Shown: positions 8,200 to 16,077, numbered from the stretch's first letter. The stretch: DNA of 64,000 bases from Anatilimnocola aggregata (GCF_007747655.1 NZ_CP036274.1:7316001-7380000); one strand, 5' to 3'. Notes: generated by a model from the letters alone, not told the origin. Numbers and translations: made by a program.

Positions 8200-8695
8200 G
8201 CGCCGGTACAGCGATCGACTGGAGGGCTTTTTGGCGAGCGCGGGCGACCACGGCCTCAAGTTCCGGGGACTCCACAGCGGCCATCTTCGAATGCCGCACC
8301 AGCTTATGACACTTGATGCAGTTCATCGTCATTTCTACATAGGCCAGCGCGGCGCCATCGAGATTCTTTTTCTTCGCCGCAGCAGTGATCGCGTCGGCGG
8401 AGCGGCGGAAGGCAATGCTTTCGTGCAGATAATCCTCGGTTTGCAGCAACTGCCACTGGGCCGCCAGCGTCAACAGGCTCATTTCCTGGGAGCTTTTCGC
8501 CATCGCTTCGTAATCCTCCCCGGCCAAAGACTCGATCAGCTTTTGGGAATGCTGCAACTTGGCCCGCATGAACTTGCCGATGTCGGGTTCATTTTCGTCC
8601 AACAACCGACTTTTCGGCTTGGATTCCTGAGCGCTGGAGAGCAGGGACAAAGGGCTAAGGATCAAGACCATCGCAATCAGAATGAGCCGGCGCAT
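8180..8695 (-). CDS. Periplasmic cytochrome c-like protein (CxxCH)
   Basis: 171 residues from the ATG at 8695, which has a GGAG ribosome site about 9 bases upstream. It begins with a signal peptide (MRRLILIAMVLILSPLSLLSSAQ). The mature part is helical, with a single C-terminal heme motif CIKCH at about residue 137, placed near the end as in cytochrome c'-like four-helix proteins. Covalent heme binding and export are expected; partner and redox role are unknown. No operon partner is adjacent: the next plus-strand feature converges and a MITE lies upstream. Confidence 0.75.
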   Translation of the reverse strand: MRRLILIAMVLILSPLSLLSSAQESKPKSRLLDENEPDIGKFMRAKLQHSQKLIESLAGEDYEAMAKSSQEMSLLTLAAQWQLLQTEDYLHESIAFRRSADAITAAAKKKNLDGAALAYVEMTMNCIKCHKLVRHSKMAAVESPELEAVVARARQKALQSIAVPAPMQAVK

Positions 8696-8796
8696 CGTGA
8701 CAATTCTCCACTCGGGATCGGTTTTGCGCCAGCAAACATAGCTGGCAGCGAAGTAACGCATTATGCAAACCCTGGTCCCTGATGGAAACCTGGGCG

Positions 8797-9014
8797 CTGC
8801 TGCGCGTCACAACATTTGGGACTTTTGTGCGCGAGTTCTCGCCACCCCACGTATGGGTGACTGCGATATGCCCGTTCTTGAATGAGGACAACGCGTTACG
8901 GCAATAAGGGTCTGAAGCAGAATCGCTAGGTGGTATTTCCGGCCAGCCCCCCTTTTTTGGATTGGGTGGCGAGAACTCGCGCACAAAAGTCCCAAATGCT
9001 GTGACGCGCAGCAG
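8797..9014. mobile_element. 218-bp MITE with ~50-bp inverted repeats, copy 1
   Basis: The ends are near-perfect inverted repeats of about 50 bp (CTGCTGCGCGTCAC outermost, GAGTTCTCGCCACCC innermost) with one mismatch. The ~118-bp interior codes for nothing. A second 218-bp copy lies at 34071-34288 with almost the same interior. The ends belong to the same TIR family as the transposase derivatives in this window, which would mobilise it in trans. Confidence 0.9.
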
Positions 9015-9208
9015 GGCGAGAACTCGCGCGAAAAGTCCCGAATGTCGGTATGCCGTGAAAAGACGTCGATCTCCAGCAGGTGCGAATCCTGTCCGGCTAA
9101 TCGATGACGCGCAGCAGGGCGAGAACTCGCGCGAAAAGTCCCGAATGTCGGTATGCCGTGAAAAGACGTCGATCTCCAGCAGGTGCGAATCCTGTCCGGC
9201 TAATCGAT
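9003..9208. repeat. 103-bp tandem duplication spanning a group II intron 5' junction
   Basis: 9003-9105 and 9106-9208 are essentially identical. Each unit holds the outer MITE end, an inner TIR fragment, 'exon' sequence (ATGCCGTGAAAAGACGTCG) and the first ~26 bases of a group II intron (GTGCGAATCCTG). Only the second unit continues into the intron. Confidence 0.85.
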
Positions 9209-10060
9209 CGCTCAGCCGGAAGCAGCCAGAGCGGCGAAGGAGGTAACAAATTCGTTGAAGTACTCTGCGTAAAGGTCACCTTGGGTGATCGAGCGAACGC
9301 GTAGGCCGAAACGTGAGTGAACGCTGAGCAGGCCCCGAAAAGGACCATGGCGGAAGCCGACCCATCCGACATTTGGGGAAGGCCGTCGCCGGCGGATGAG
9401 AGTTAGCGATAGCATCCTGCTGGTTCCGCCGGGGTAATGGCGTCGGCATGCGTGGAAGAGGAGACGGACGGAACACGGGAAGCCCGATGCGGTGGTGGCG
9501 CGTGACTACCAACCAGACGCCGGTGACGGCAGGACTGGGTCGCATGGGGCGGCGGATAGGCCCGTAGTAGCGATGAAACCGGGTAATGCCGGTGGAGCCA
9601 AGGGGCCTTAGTTCAAGGCCAACGTAAGAAGTGGTAACAGCCGGGAGATTGGCGTGAGCCTATTACCTCCGACAAAGGTTGGGAAGCTACAGGCGACGTT
9701 GCATGCTAAAGCGAAGGAATCGCCCAGCTACCGATTCTACGCGCTATACGACAAGATGTATCGAGCGGATCTGCTGTGGCACGCCTTCCGCATCTGCCAG
9801 GTCAATGGCGGAGCGGCCGGTGTGGACGGCCAGACGTTCGACGACATTGAGGAGTATGGAACGAAGAAGTGGCTGGTCGAACTGGCGGAAGAACTTCGAA
9901 CGCATCGTTATCATCCTGAGCCTGTTCGGCGGGTGCATATCCCCAAGGCAGGAAAACCAGGGGCAACGAGACCGTTGGGAATTCCGACGATTAGGACTCG
10001 TGTCGTCATGACGGCGGCGATGCTGGTCTTGGAGCCAATCTTCGAGACCGACTTGCAGCC
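9183..10060 (+). mobile_element. Group II intron, 5' part only (truncated)
   Basis: It begins with the canonical GTGCG and continues for about 470 bases of structured non-coding sequence (GAGCGAACGCGTAGG, AACGTGAGTGAACGCTGAGC) typical of bacterial intron domain I, followed by the reverse transcriptase start at 9654. The element ends abruptly at 10060, where a TIR begins, so the 3' half of the RT and domains V-VI are missing. It cannot splice or move on its own. Confidence 0.8.
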
Positions 10061-10067
10061 GTGCTGA
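9654..10067 (+). pseudogene. Group II intron reverse transcriptase/maturase, N-terminal fragment
   Basis: 137 codons starting with GTG. The sequence NGGAAGVDGQTFDDIE, the AEELRTHRYHPEPVRRVHIPK block and RPLGIPTIRTRVV are RT0/RT1-type motifs of bacterial group II intron proteins, which usually exceed 400 residues. The frame is cut at FETDLQP by the TIR at 10061 and stops four bases later. The catalytic YADD block, the maturase domain and the endonuclease domain are absent. The remainder of the gene is not found elsewhere in the window. Confidence 0.9.
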
Positions 10068-10417
10068 CAACCACAACATTTGGGAGTTTTCTGCGCGAGT
10101 TCTCGCCACTTGGGGTGCGGGAGGCCAAGAGATGTGCGAGTCCGGGCAAGAGAATCGCGGCTACACTCCCCGGAACGACGGCTTGTCCGCTGCCCGGAGC
10201 ACCTTTCAAGCCGTTCGCGCGCACCTTCGACGTCGTACATGCGGGTGGTTTCGGGCAGCGGCAGTGGAGGACTCAGCGGCAGTTTATGGATCTTCCAACG
10301 AGCAGCCTCCAACTTAGCGTTGGGTTGACGATGACTGGGGATTATCCCACAGTCGCTGCAGGAATTGGGTTCCACGCCTGTAATGGTACATGGTATTACA
10401 GCTACCAGAGTCCCTGC

Positions 10418-11278
10418 TTATGGCGAAGAGTCTGTGGCGCGAAATACCCCGGTCGAGCTCATCAGTCTCAAACCTTCCCGGAGTTCGAGAACCTGCTTGA
10501 CCTCAGCCGCTGGCCTAGTCAACAACCCGAAGGGATATTCGCAGTGACGGCCGACGAGCTTCGCCATCTCGTGTTTTTTGCCGTAAGTCCTATGGTACAC
10601 AACGCTGAGACCAGGGGAAGCAGTCTCAACGCATTTCTCCGTAAAATTCAGGGGTACAAAAGCCAGTACCCGGGCCTCCACCTTCCACCCGGCTGTGGTT
10701 GGCTCCAGTACGGCTAGCCGGAGGGTCCCGGGTGATTTAGCCGCTCCTAGCGTCGCCACCAGGGCCTTACAGGCCCCGCTCAGCAGTAGTCGGATGTTCT
10801 CCAGTGGTTGACTAAACGGCTCGACATACTGTGTATTGACCGCTTCCAGCAGCTGCTGGCGGGCAAAATAGTACGGCCCTACCTTCCGCATTCTCTGCCA
10901 CTGGGCCGCGGCCACCAGCCGGCCCCAGCAGAACGGGCACCAGAGCGACTTACAGGTCCAGTGCTTGGCGTCTGTGTTCACGAAGCTGGGCGGACAAAAT
11001 GTCTTGTCTGGCAGTCGCCGGCAGTCGGCCCGGTCCAGAGCCACCAGCTGGATGGCTCGCAGGTTGTACAACTTGGCGGCGTACTTCGGCACCCAGCGGG
11101 GCAGTGGTCCGCGGTAATTGACTGGTACCATTTTGGGATTTACCCAGGGGAACAGGGTGGCCCCGCACATCGCCCAGGCCTCCTGATCGCGTCGCATCTT
11201 GCCGATATCTTTGGGGTGCGTTCCCCAAGTCGGGAACGGAAACCCGGGCGGGATCGTGTAGTAGCGATCTAACTCCAT
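10418..11278 (-). CDS. Zinc-finger protein of unknown function (possibly Rep-like)
   Basis: 286 residues from the ATG at 11278, which has a strong SD (GGAGG inside the palindrome CCTCCGGAGG). The N-terminal region is Pro/Trp-rich. At about residue 125-140 is a zinc-ribbon-like CKSLWCPFCWGR preceded by Cys and His residues. The C-terminal third has YHRTYGKKHEM and LVGRHCEYPFGLLTRP. A Cys cluster followed by Arg occurs in some plasmid replication initiators, but no HUH motif or Tyr catalytic site can be pointed to, so a replication role is speculation. A TGTAAACGTTAACA operator-like site ends 17 bases before the start codon. It faces away from the hairpin array, which lies directly upstream. 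Confidence 0.65.
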   Translation of the reverse strand: MELDRYYTIPPGFPFPTWGTHPKDIGKMRRDQEAWAMCGATLFPWVNPKMVPVNYRGPLPRWVPKYAAKLYNLRAIQLVALDRADCRRLPDKTFCPPSFVNTDAKHWTCKSLWCPFCWGRLVAAAQWQRMRKVGPYYFARQQLLEAVNTQYVEPFSQPLENIRLLLSGACKALVATLGAAKSPGTLRLAVLEPTTAGWKVEARVLAFVPLNFTEKCVETASPGLSVVYHRTYGKKHEMAKLVGRHCEYPFGLLTRPAAEVKQVLELREGLRLMSSTGVFRATDSSP

Positions 11279-11295
11279 GTCACCTCCGGAGGTTG

Positions 11296-11309
11296 TGTTA
11301 ACGTTTACA
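11296..11309 (-). promoter_or_regulatory. Operator-like palindrome upstream of zinc-finger gene
   Basis: Read on the minus strand it is TGTAAACGTTAACA, one change from the perfect palindrome at 223-238. It is followed by a purine-rich SD and the ATG at 11278. The identical 14-mer stands in the same place before the gene starting at 14112, so the two genes are likely co-regulated. Confidence 0.55.
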
Positions 11310-11380
11310 GAACTAGCGCGGGCGGGCGTATTGCCGTTACCAAGCCACGGCGAGGCGCAGGTACGTGGGATTGGTTCCTG

Positions 11381-13240
11381 GGCCAGGTACAAAGCCTTTG
11401 GCCGGGCACAGTTTCTATGGCCGGCGGACCCGTACAAAGCCCAGGTCCGGGCGATGCAAAGCATGTCAAGGCGTCTCCTACTAAGCCGGAAACAGGCGTC
11501 GCCAGAAGGGCCGATGTGCCGAGAACGAGGCCCTCGCACGGGCACAATACGTACACTCCGCCAACTGGTCGCGATTAAGAAGCCATCGCGAAGGCGCTGA
11601 TCAGCTGTGAAGCGGGTCCCGTACAAAGCCCAGGACCGGGCGCTGGCATGTACAGTCGAAGTGTCCCCTAATAAGCCGAGAACAGGCGTCGCCAGAAGGG
11701 CCGAGGTGTTTTATGCCTCATGTGGAGTGTGGAGAACGAAGCCCTCGCACGGGCGATAGGTGAGTTCATGGTGTGGCTAGAACGAAGCCCTCGCCAGGCG
11801 CAGTACGTAGATTCCGTGTCGCGATTAAGAAGCCATCGCGAGGGCGCCGAAGAGTTCAGGGGCGGGTCCTGTACACTGCCCAGGACGAGGCGTTTTGTAC
11901 TCCAAAAATGTCCCGAAAACAGACCCAAAAATAGACCCAAAAATAGGGCTGAAAATGACCCAAAAACCGCTTGTTTTTACCAGTGGCACTCGGACACGCG
12001 TTTGGATGCATGATTTAGGCCTCCAAATCGCTCCTTAGAAGTAAAGAGCTTTACTTCTAAATGTAGATTACTTAGCGTAATCTACGTACCGGTCGTTCAA
12101 AGAACAGTACGTTCTTATCACCCGGTTCAAAAACTTCGACCTCCGGTCTCCGTTTTTGGTAATGGCTCCGGCCATCGTGGCCGGAGCCGAAAATACATTC
12201 ACATGCCTCCGGCGGTTCCGATCAAGACGGTCGGCCTGGTTACGAAACCACCAGACAGGTTTTGACATCGTTCGTTTCTGGTCGACGTTTTTGAACCGGC
12301 GGATAAGACCTGGTTACGAAACCACCAGGCAGGTTTAGAAGGTCGTTAGTTCCTGGCGCTGTTCGAATCAATCGTTCCACTCTGGTCGGATGTTATTGGT
12401 GACGACCAGTCACTGGGTACAACCGGTGTCGATGGAATCGAAGGCATATACGGCCCACCTACGAAGCCGGTGGGCAGGCAACATGAAAACTCGTTTCGAC
12501 GGCGAGGTGCCAGTGGTCGCAGCCTACGAGGCCGGCTGGCAGGCGTTAATCGAACGTCGCCGTCGGTCCCGCCAACAAAGCCGGCTGGCTGGCGTTAACG
12601 GAAGGCGGCTCGCCCTGGCGAGGCAGCGGCCGGCGGCCAACCTACGAAGCCGGCGGGTGGCGTTAACGGAAAGCGGCTCGCCCGATGATGAGGGAACGCT
12701 GGGCGGCCAACCTACGAAGCCGGCTGGCGGGCACTGATCGGGCAGGGTTTGACGCGGCCAACCAACGAAGCCGGCAGGCGGGCACTGACGGCGACAGAAA
12801 CCCGGAGCCCTGGGTACGAGGCCACCAGGTGGCACTGATCGAACCGACAGGAGCAGCCATGGCCCGCCAACAAAGCCGGCAGGCGGGCGGGTTGACGGTG
12901 ATTGACCGTGGCCCGTCAATCACGCCGACGGGCTGGCACTAAGCGAGTTACGGCTTGTCCCGGCTATACGGCCGCTAGGAGGGCACTAATCGAACCGGCT
13001 GAGTAGCCATGGCCCGCCAACGAAGCCGGCGGGCTGGCTACAAAGCCGCCGCCGGGGCACGCCCTGGCTACGGCCAGCCCACAAAGCCGGCTGGCTGGCA
13101 CTGCGGGCACCCACGTTTCGTCGCAGCCTACGAAGCCGGCCGGTGGCGTTAACGAGATCGATACGGCCGGATAGCGCTGGCCAGCCTACGAAGCCGGCGG
13201 GCGGCAATCGAACGGCTTTCCTGGCAACGACGCCACCAGG
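11381..13240 (+). repeat. Array of ~28 hairpins with a constant 9-nt loop and variable stems
   Basis: A 9-nt loop of consensus TACGAAGCC (variants TACAAAGCC, TAAGAAGCC, AACAAAGCC, TACGAAACC, AATCACGCC) recurs at least 28 times, always on the plus strand. Each copy is flanked by inverted repeats of 4-7 bp that differ between copies. Examples are TCGCGAT/ATCGCGA at 11569 and 11819, CCTGGT/ACCAGG at 12309, GCCCACC/GGTGGGC at 12453, GCCCGTC/GACGGGC at 12911 and GCCAGCC/GGCTGGC at 13073. A short 3' flank, GGC then ACTGATCG or GTTAACGG, is often conserved. Spacing is about 45-75 bp, with one gap (11887-12235) filled by other hairpins. 11426-11610 and 11615-11860 are themselves a diverged duplication. 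No reading frame stays consistent across units. Confidence 0.8.
12001..12188. repeat. Cluster of strong palindromic hairpins inside the array
   Basis: Successive perfect inverted repeats occupy the gap in the constant-loop array. These are TTTGGA/TCCAAA (12001-12027), 12-bp arms with a 2-nt loop (12035-12060), GTAGATTAC/GTAATCTAC (12063-12085), AAGAAC/GTTCTT (12100-12116), CAAAAAC/GTTTTTG enclosing GACC/GGTC (12128-12158) and 11-bp arms with a 3-nt loop (12164-12188). Nothing coding is seen. Confidence 0.85.
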
Positions 13241-13348
13241 GGGCCCAGAATCGCTGCCAAGGCCCTGGTGGCTGTCCCCCAGGACCCTTTTTCCAATAAA
13301 ACGCTGTAGCGTGAAGCCTATTGCGTTACACGAGGGGTTTGAGACGGC

Positions 13349-13536
13349 CTACCGCCGCCTAAACCTCTGCAAACCACGTGGAGGAGGCTGGGGAGGCCGA
13401 ATAGGGTCTTTTGGGACCTTCGCCTCGTCCTTTTTCGCCGGGGCCGTAACGGGGCTCTCCGGCGGTTTAACAGGGTCCTCAACTGGGACAATTGGCAGGG
13501 TGCGAGGGGCCTCCTCAGCACGGGTTTGCGGCACTA
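13349..13536 (-). other. Pro-rich extension reached by a candidate -1 frameshift
   Basis: Immediately before the TAG that ends the 14112-13534 frame is the heptamer A AAA AAC (13537-13543), in the correct phase for canonical -1 slippage. Slipping back one base reads through into about 63 further codons rich in Pro, Lys and Glu (APRTLPIVPVEDPVKPPESP, ending PPPRGLQRFRRR), matching the Pro-rich tail of the first frame. Alternatively a GTG inside TAGTG starts a separate small protein. Confidence 0.45.
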
Positions 13537-14112
13537 GTTTTTTGTTGGTGGTTCTCCACCCAGCGGGATCGTGCCGGTGCGGTCCACCTTCGGCGGCTGC
13601 CTTGGCTGAGCATCGTCAGCCGGGTCTCGCGACGGAGGTAACGTAGCCGGCCTTGGCGGACCTTCGGGCAGACTAATCAAGGCCGAGGCACCCTGGTCGA
13701 CAAGGCGCTGAAACTCCTGTTCGTCGACCAGACGCACCTCGCGAACTGGCCAGGTCTTCTGGGCAGCACCGGTCGGTTCATAAACACCAAGGTACATTTT
13801 GCACGTGGCCTGCGGCCGTTCCCCGAGGCGAGGTACCTCGATTGTCAGGCTACGGGCGTCGACCACCAGCTTGCCGGCATTGTCGTGAACCAGTGCCTTA
13901 CGCAGATCGCTGGTGCACAGCGTCAGGGTGATGCCCTCGTTACTGTCGCTTTGCCGGGCCAGCCCGGGAGAGAGCGGAGCTTCTTCCTTTTCGAGGAAGC
14001 CCGGGGCTTCGCGTTCCTGCCCGGTAGTGTCGTGCACCACAAAACTTACCAAGAGCGACAGGGTGATTATCGTTAGCCAGAACACGGGCTTGTTACTTAT
14101 TTCATTCGACAT
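13534..14112 (-). CDS. Membrane-anchored Pro-rich protein of unknown function
   Basis: 192 residues. SD GAAGGAG precedes the ATG at 14112. One N-terminal hydrophobic segment (residues about 10-26, FWLTIITLSLLVSFVVH) is a signal anchor. Then comes a linker, a globular part with two cysteines (residues about 60-150, including TLTLCTSDLRKALVHD and RPQATCKMYLGVYEPTG), and a Pro-rich tail that ends at a TAG preceded by a slippery heptamer. A TGTAAACGTTAACA site lies 28 bases upstream. I recognise no family. It probably projects into the periplasm. It shares its operator with the zinc-finger gene, so both are likely cargo of the same element. Confidence 0.65.
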   Translation of the reverse strand: MSNEISNKPVFWLTIITLSLLVSFVVHDTTGQEREAPGFLEKEEAPLSPGLARQSDSNEGITLTLCTSDLRKALVHDNAGKLVVDARSLTIEVPRLGERPQATCKMYLGVYEPTGAAQKTWPVREVRLVDEQEFQRLVDQGASALISLPEGPPRPATLPPSRDPADDAQPRQPPKVDRTGTIPLGGEPPTKN

Positions 14113-14140
14113 CGACTTCTCCTTCGGGAGGTTGCGGCTC

Positions 14141-14154
14141 TGTTAACGTTTACA
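14141..14154 (-). promoter_or_regulatory. Operator-like palindrome upstream of anchored Pro-rich gene
   Basis: TGTAAACGTTAACA on the minus strand, identical over 14 bases to the site at 11296-11309 and also preceded by GTTC. It sits between a preceding truncated frame and the ATG at 14112. Confidence 0.55.
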
Positions 14155-14158
14155 GAAC

Positions 14159-14812
14159 CTAGTTACGTCTACGTTTCTTACGGGGCCGGTCTTCGTCCTC
14201 GTCAGCGACAGCGCCGGGTGCCCGCTGCAGTAGGGCGTCGGCCGACAACCGGGCCAGCGTTCCGGTCGGCACGTGCCGGTACTCATCGGACGTGACCATC
14301 TCCCGGATCGCGTTGACTTCGTCCCGCGTGAGTCGCTGCGGCGAGGATCGTGGACAGGACGCTTGGTCGGCCAGGCTGCAACGCGTCTCGTTGCTCCAGG
14401 CGTGGTACCTGGTGTGAGACAAGCCCACCATGCGGAGCACGGCACGCAGGGTGAAATGCGATCGGGAGCGGTCAATGGCTCTCAGCAGCCGTGTCGTAGC
14501 AGTCCCGTCCGGCAACCGCACGTTGGCCAGGGAAAAGCCCGCGACCTTAAGCAGCAGCGTAATCAGTCGCAGCAGCGAGACGAGGCGGTCAAGGCGACGA
14601 CGGAGGGCCAGGACCTGTTGCTGCAGGTGAATGTTGTCATGGTTGGCGGCTGGCAACGTGACGACTGGCAGCGTCGTCGTCGGTGCGAGCCAGCCTCGCG
14701 CTGTAGATCGGGGTACTCCGCGACGGACAGCCGCGTCGATGTTCTTGCTGTTGCAGACCATCTCTCGCAGGCGATGATCATACCGGCGTTGGGTCCGGGT
14801 GGTTGAGGTCAT
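14159..14812 (-). pseudogene. DDE (rve-type) transposase, N-terminal half, fused to a foreign tail
   Basis: 217 codons. It starts TRTQRRYDHRLREMV, then GVPRSTARGWL (a helix-turn-helix), a leucine-rich coiled segment and TLRAVLRMVGLSHTRYHAW, and continues to RLTRDEVNAIREMVTSDEY with VPTGTLARL. That layout is the N-terminal half of an integrase-core transposase. The DDE core is gone. From about 14250 on, the frame ends in an unrelated acidic/basic tail (ADEDEDRPRKKRRRN) that probably is the C-terminus of a truncated cargo gene. The right TIR lies at 14877-14925, about 65 bp upstream of the start codon. Confidence 0.75.
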
Positions 14813-15185
14813 CCCTCAATAATCACCCAAAACACGTCGGATTGAAATTCAATGGGGCAGTTAGAAGGGCAGTCCAAGTGGCGAGAACTCGCGCGAAAAG
14901 TCCCAAATGTCGTGACACGCAGCACGGCAGGTAATCGCCGAATTAGTCAGACCGACTGATGAGGAGGTTCGACGTACAATTGCGGCACTTCCGCGTCCTG
15001 ACGCGGAACATCAACCAAAAAAGTACTGGTCGGGACGCAGATGCTAACTGGGGAGCGCAAAGTAAAGTGAAGTCCCTACCCTACCTGCTGCTCTCGGCTG
15101 TCCTCGCAGGTTCAATACCAACTGCCGCTTCAAGCCGTTGCCGAGTGATGCCGATCTCCTCAGGCGACCTTAGGCCGGTGTTCGA

Positions 15186-15587
15186 TCACTGGTTCAAACT
15201 ATCGTCGCTTTGATTCGCCAGCCAATCTACGAATGCCGCTCGGTTAGCGAACCGACTGATAACAGGTGTCGTGTCGAAGACTGCCGGTGCTCCAGTCTGA
15301 TTCGCGTAACCGTACAGAAACTCACTGCCGATTCGGGCAAGGCAAACCTCGTCAAAATATGGGTGGCGACTTGGGATCTCGCCGCCTGCCTGAAGGAAGT
15401 TGGCTACCCGCTCGGCCAGTGAACACCCGAACTTAATTTTGTCCAACGGCGGCAGAGGCAGGGAAACCGTGAACCGAGTGCGGCAGATTAGGCAGACACG
15501 AGAATCGCCTTGGCGAAAGGTATCATTCGCACCAGAGTTCAATACGTTTCCGCAGTTCGGACACTTACGCTGTTCGGCCTGACGCAT
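15186..15587 (-). CDS. Zinc-ribbon hypothetical protein
   Basis: 133 residues with a strong ribosome site (GAGGAGAGG) just before the ATG at 15587. The N-terminus has CPNCG and CLICR about 20 residues apart, a four-cysteine zinc ribbon. The remaining ~95 residues carry no motif I know (FGCSLAERVANFLQ, HPYFDEVCLARIGSEFLYGY). A DNA- or protein-binding role is possible but not shown. It lies between the right end of the cargo segment and the lipoprotein/DUF1559 pair, on the same strand as both. Confidence 0.7.
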   Translation of the reverse strand: MRQAEQRKCPNCGNVLNSGANDTFRQGDSRVCLICRTRFTVSLPLPPLDKIKFGCSLAERVANFLQAGGEIPSRHPYFDEVCLARIGSEFLYGYANQTGAPAVFDTTPVISRFANRAAFVDWLANQSDDSLNQ

Positions 15588-15660
15588 GTCCTCTCCTCAA
15601 TCATATTCCGCGGCAAATTCGCTACCCAGCGCGTTCGCTCGCGCGATACCAACGTTCGGC

Positions 15661-16077
15661 CTACCGCGGTAGCTCAAGCATCAGTTGGTTATGCTTCGCC
15701 TCAATCGTCACTTTCTGCGGCAAGGTAATTGGTGGGGAATAAGCGACAGTCTGATCAACGTTTACCGGCTCATAGACGACGGTGTATTCCCCAGCGGGCG
15801 CGCCTGGCCGGCGCTCGCCACGGCTATCGGTAGCACGAACCGTGGTGAGTTTAAACTTACCGTCGGCCTCAACCAGGCTGTTGATGATGAAGTCTTCTTT
15901 GTCTGCCACTGGCGTGAAGCGGACCATACCACCACTCATCAGCTGCCCACCACGACGGACGGTTCCGTTCGCCGTAAACAGCGGAGCGAATTCAGGTTGC
16001 GGAACGCCATTGCCGCAGCCTAAGGAAAGTGCCGAAACCCAGACAATGGTTACGGCAAGGATAAAACGATTGTGCAT
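15661..16077 (-). CDS. Planctomycete lipoprotein, carboxypeptidase-regulatory-like
   Basis: 138 residues. A signal peptide runs into a lipobox-like ALSLGC, predicting lipidation at Cys21. The rest is a single beta-sandwich-type module with GTVRRGGQLMSGGMVRFTPV, GKFKLTT and GAPAGEYTVVYEP, which are hallmarks of the small carboxypeptidase regulatory-like lipoproteins frequent in planctomycetes. These typically follow DUF1559 genes, as here: the upstream DUF1559 gene ends 33 bp before this start, so they form an operon. Exact role is unknown. Confidence 0.85.
   Translation of the reverse strand: MHNRFILAVTIVWVSALSLGCGNGVPQPEFAPLFTANGTVRRGGQLMSGGMVRFTPVADKEDFIINSLVEADGKFKLTTVRATDSRGERRPGAPAGEYTVVYEPVNVDQTVAYSPPITLPQKVTIEAKHNQLMLELPR

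Larger units (their letters stand above)
10061..14925. mobile_element. TIR-bounded cargo segment (transposase-derived ends)
   Basis: The left end (10061-10222) is nearly identical to 17848-18010, the left end of a transposase deletion derivative. The right end (about 14250-14925) is the N-terminal transposase region plus right TIR of the same family. Between them lie a zinc-motif protein, the hairpin array, an anchored Pro-rich protein and two operator-like sites, none of which belongs to the insertion sequence. Either foreign DNA replaced the middle of an insertion sequence or the ends mobilise it as passenger DNA. It interrupts the group II intron at 10060. I saw no convincing target-site duplication. 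Confidence 0.55.

Noticed and set aside
9080-9105. tRNA 3' end (T-arm-like GGTGCGAATCCTGT)
   Set aside because: GTGCG at this point is the 5' start of a group II intron, repeated in the 103-bp duplication. No other tRNA arms are present.
10130-10417. Coding region on either strand next to the left TIR
   Set aside because: The first 90 bases repeat the left end of the 17848 element, and the rest has no consistent frame, start signal or motif.
12524-12919. Protein with PAGFVG repeats on the minus strand
   Set aside because: The same DNA repeat falls in all three frames (PPAGFVG, ASRLCW, RRLRRL), so the open frame is a by-product of the hairpin array.
12541-13160. Integron attC sites, because of GTTAAC next to the hairpins
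   Set aside because: The core GTTRRRY/RYYYAAC pairing is not present, no integron integrase is seen, and the conserved part is the loop rather than the stem boxes.
14959-15213. Small secreted protein on the plus strand
   Set aside because: A hydrophobic run (LPYLLLSAVLAGS) exists, but the frame starts without a good ribosome site and overlaps the end of the zinc-ribbon gene. Evidence is too weak.
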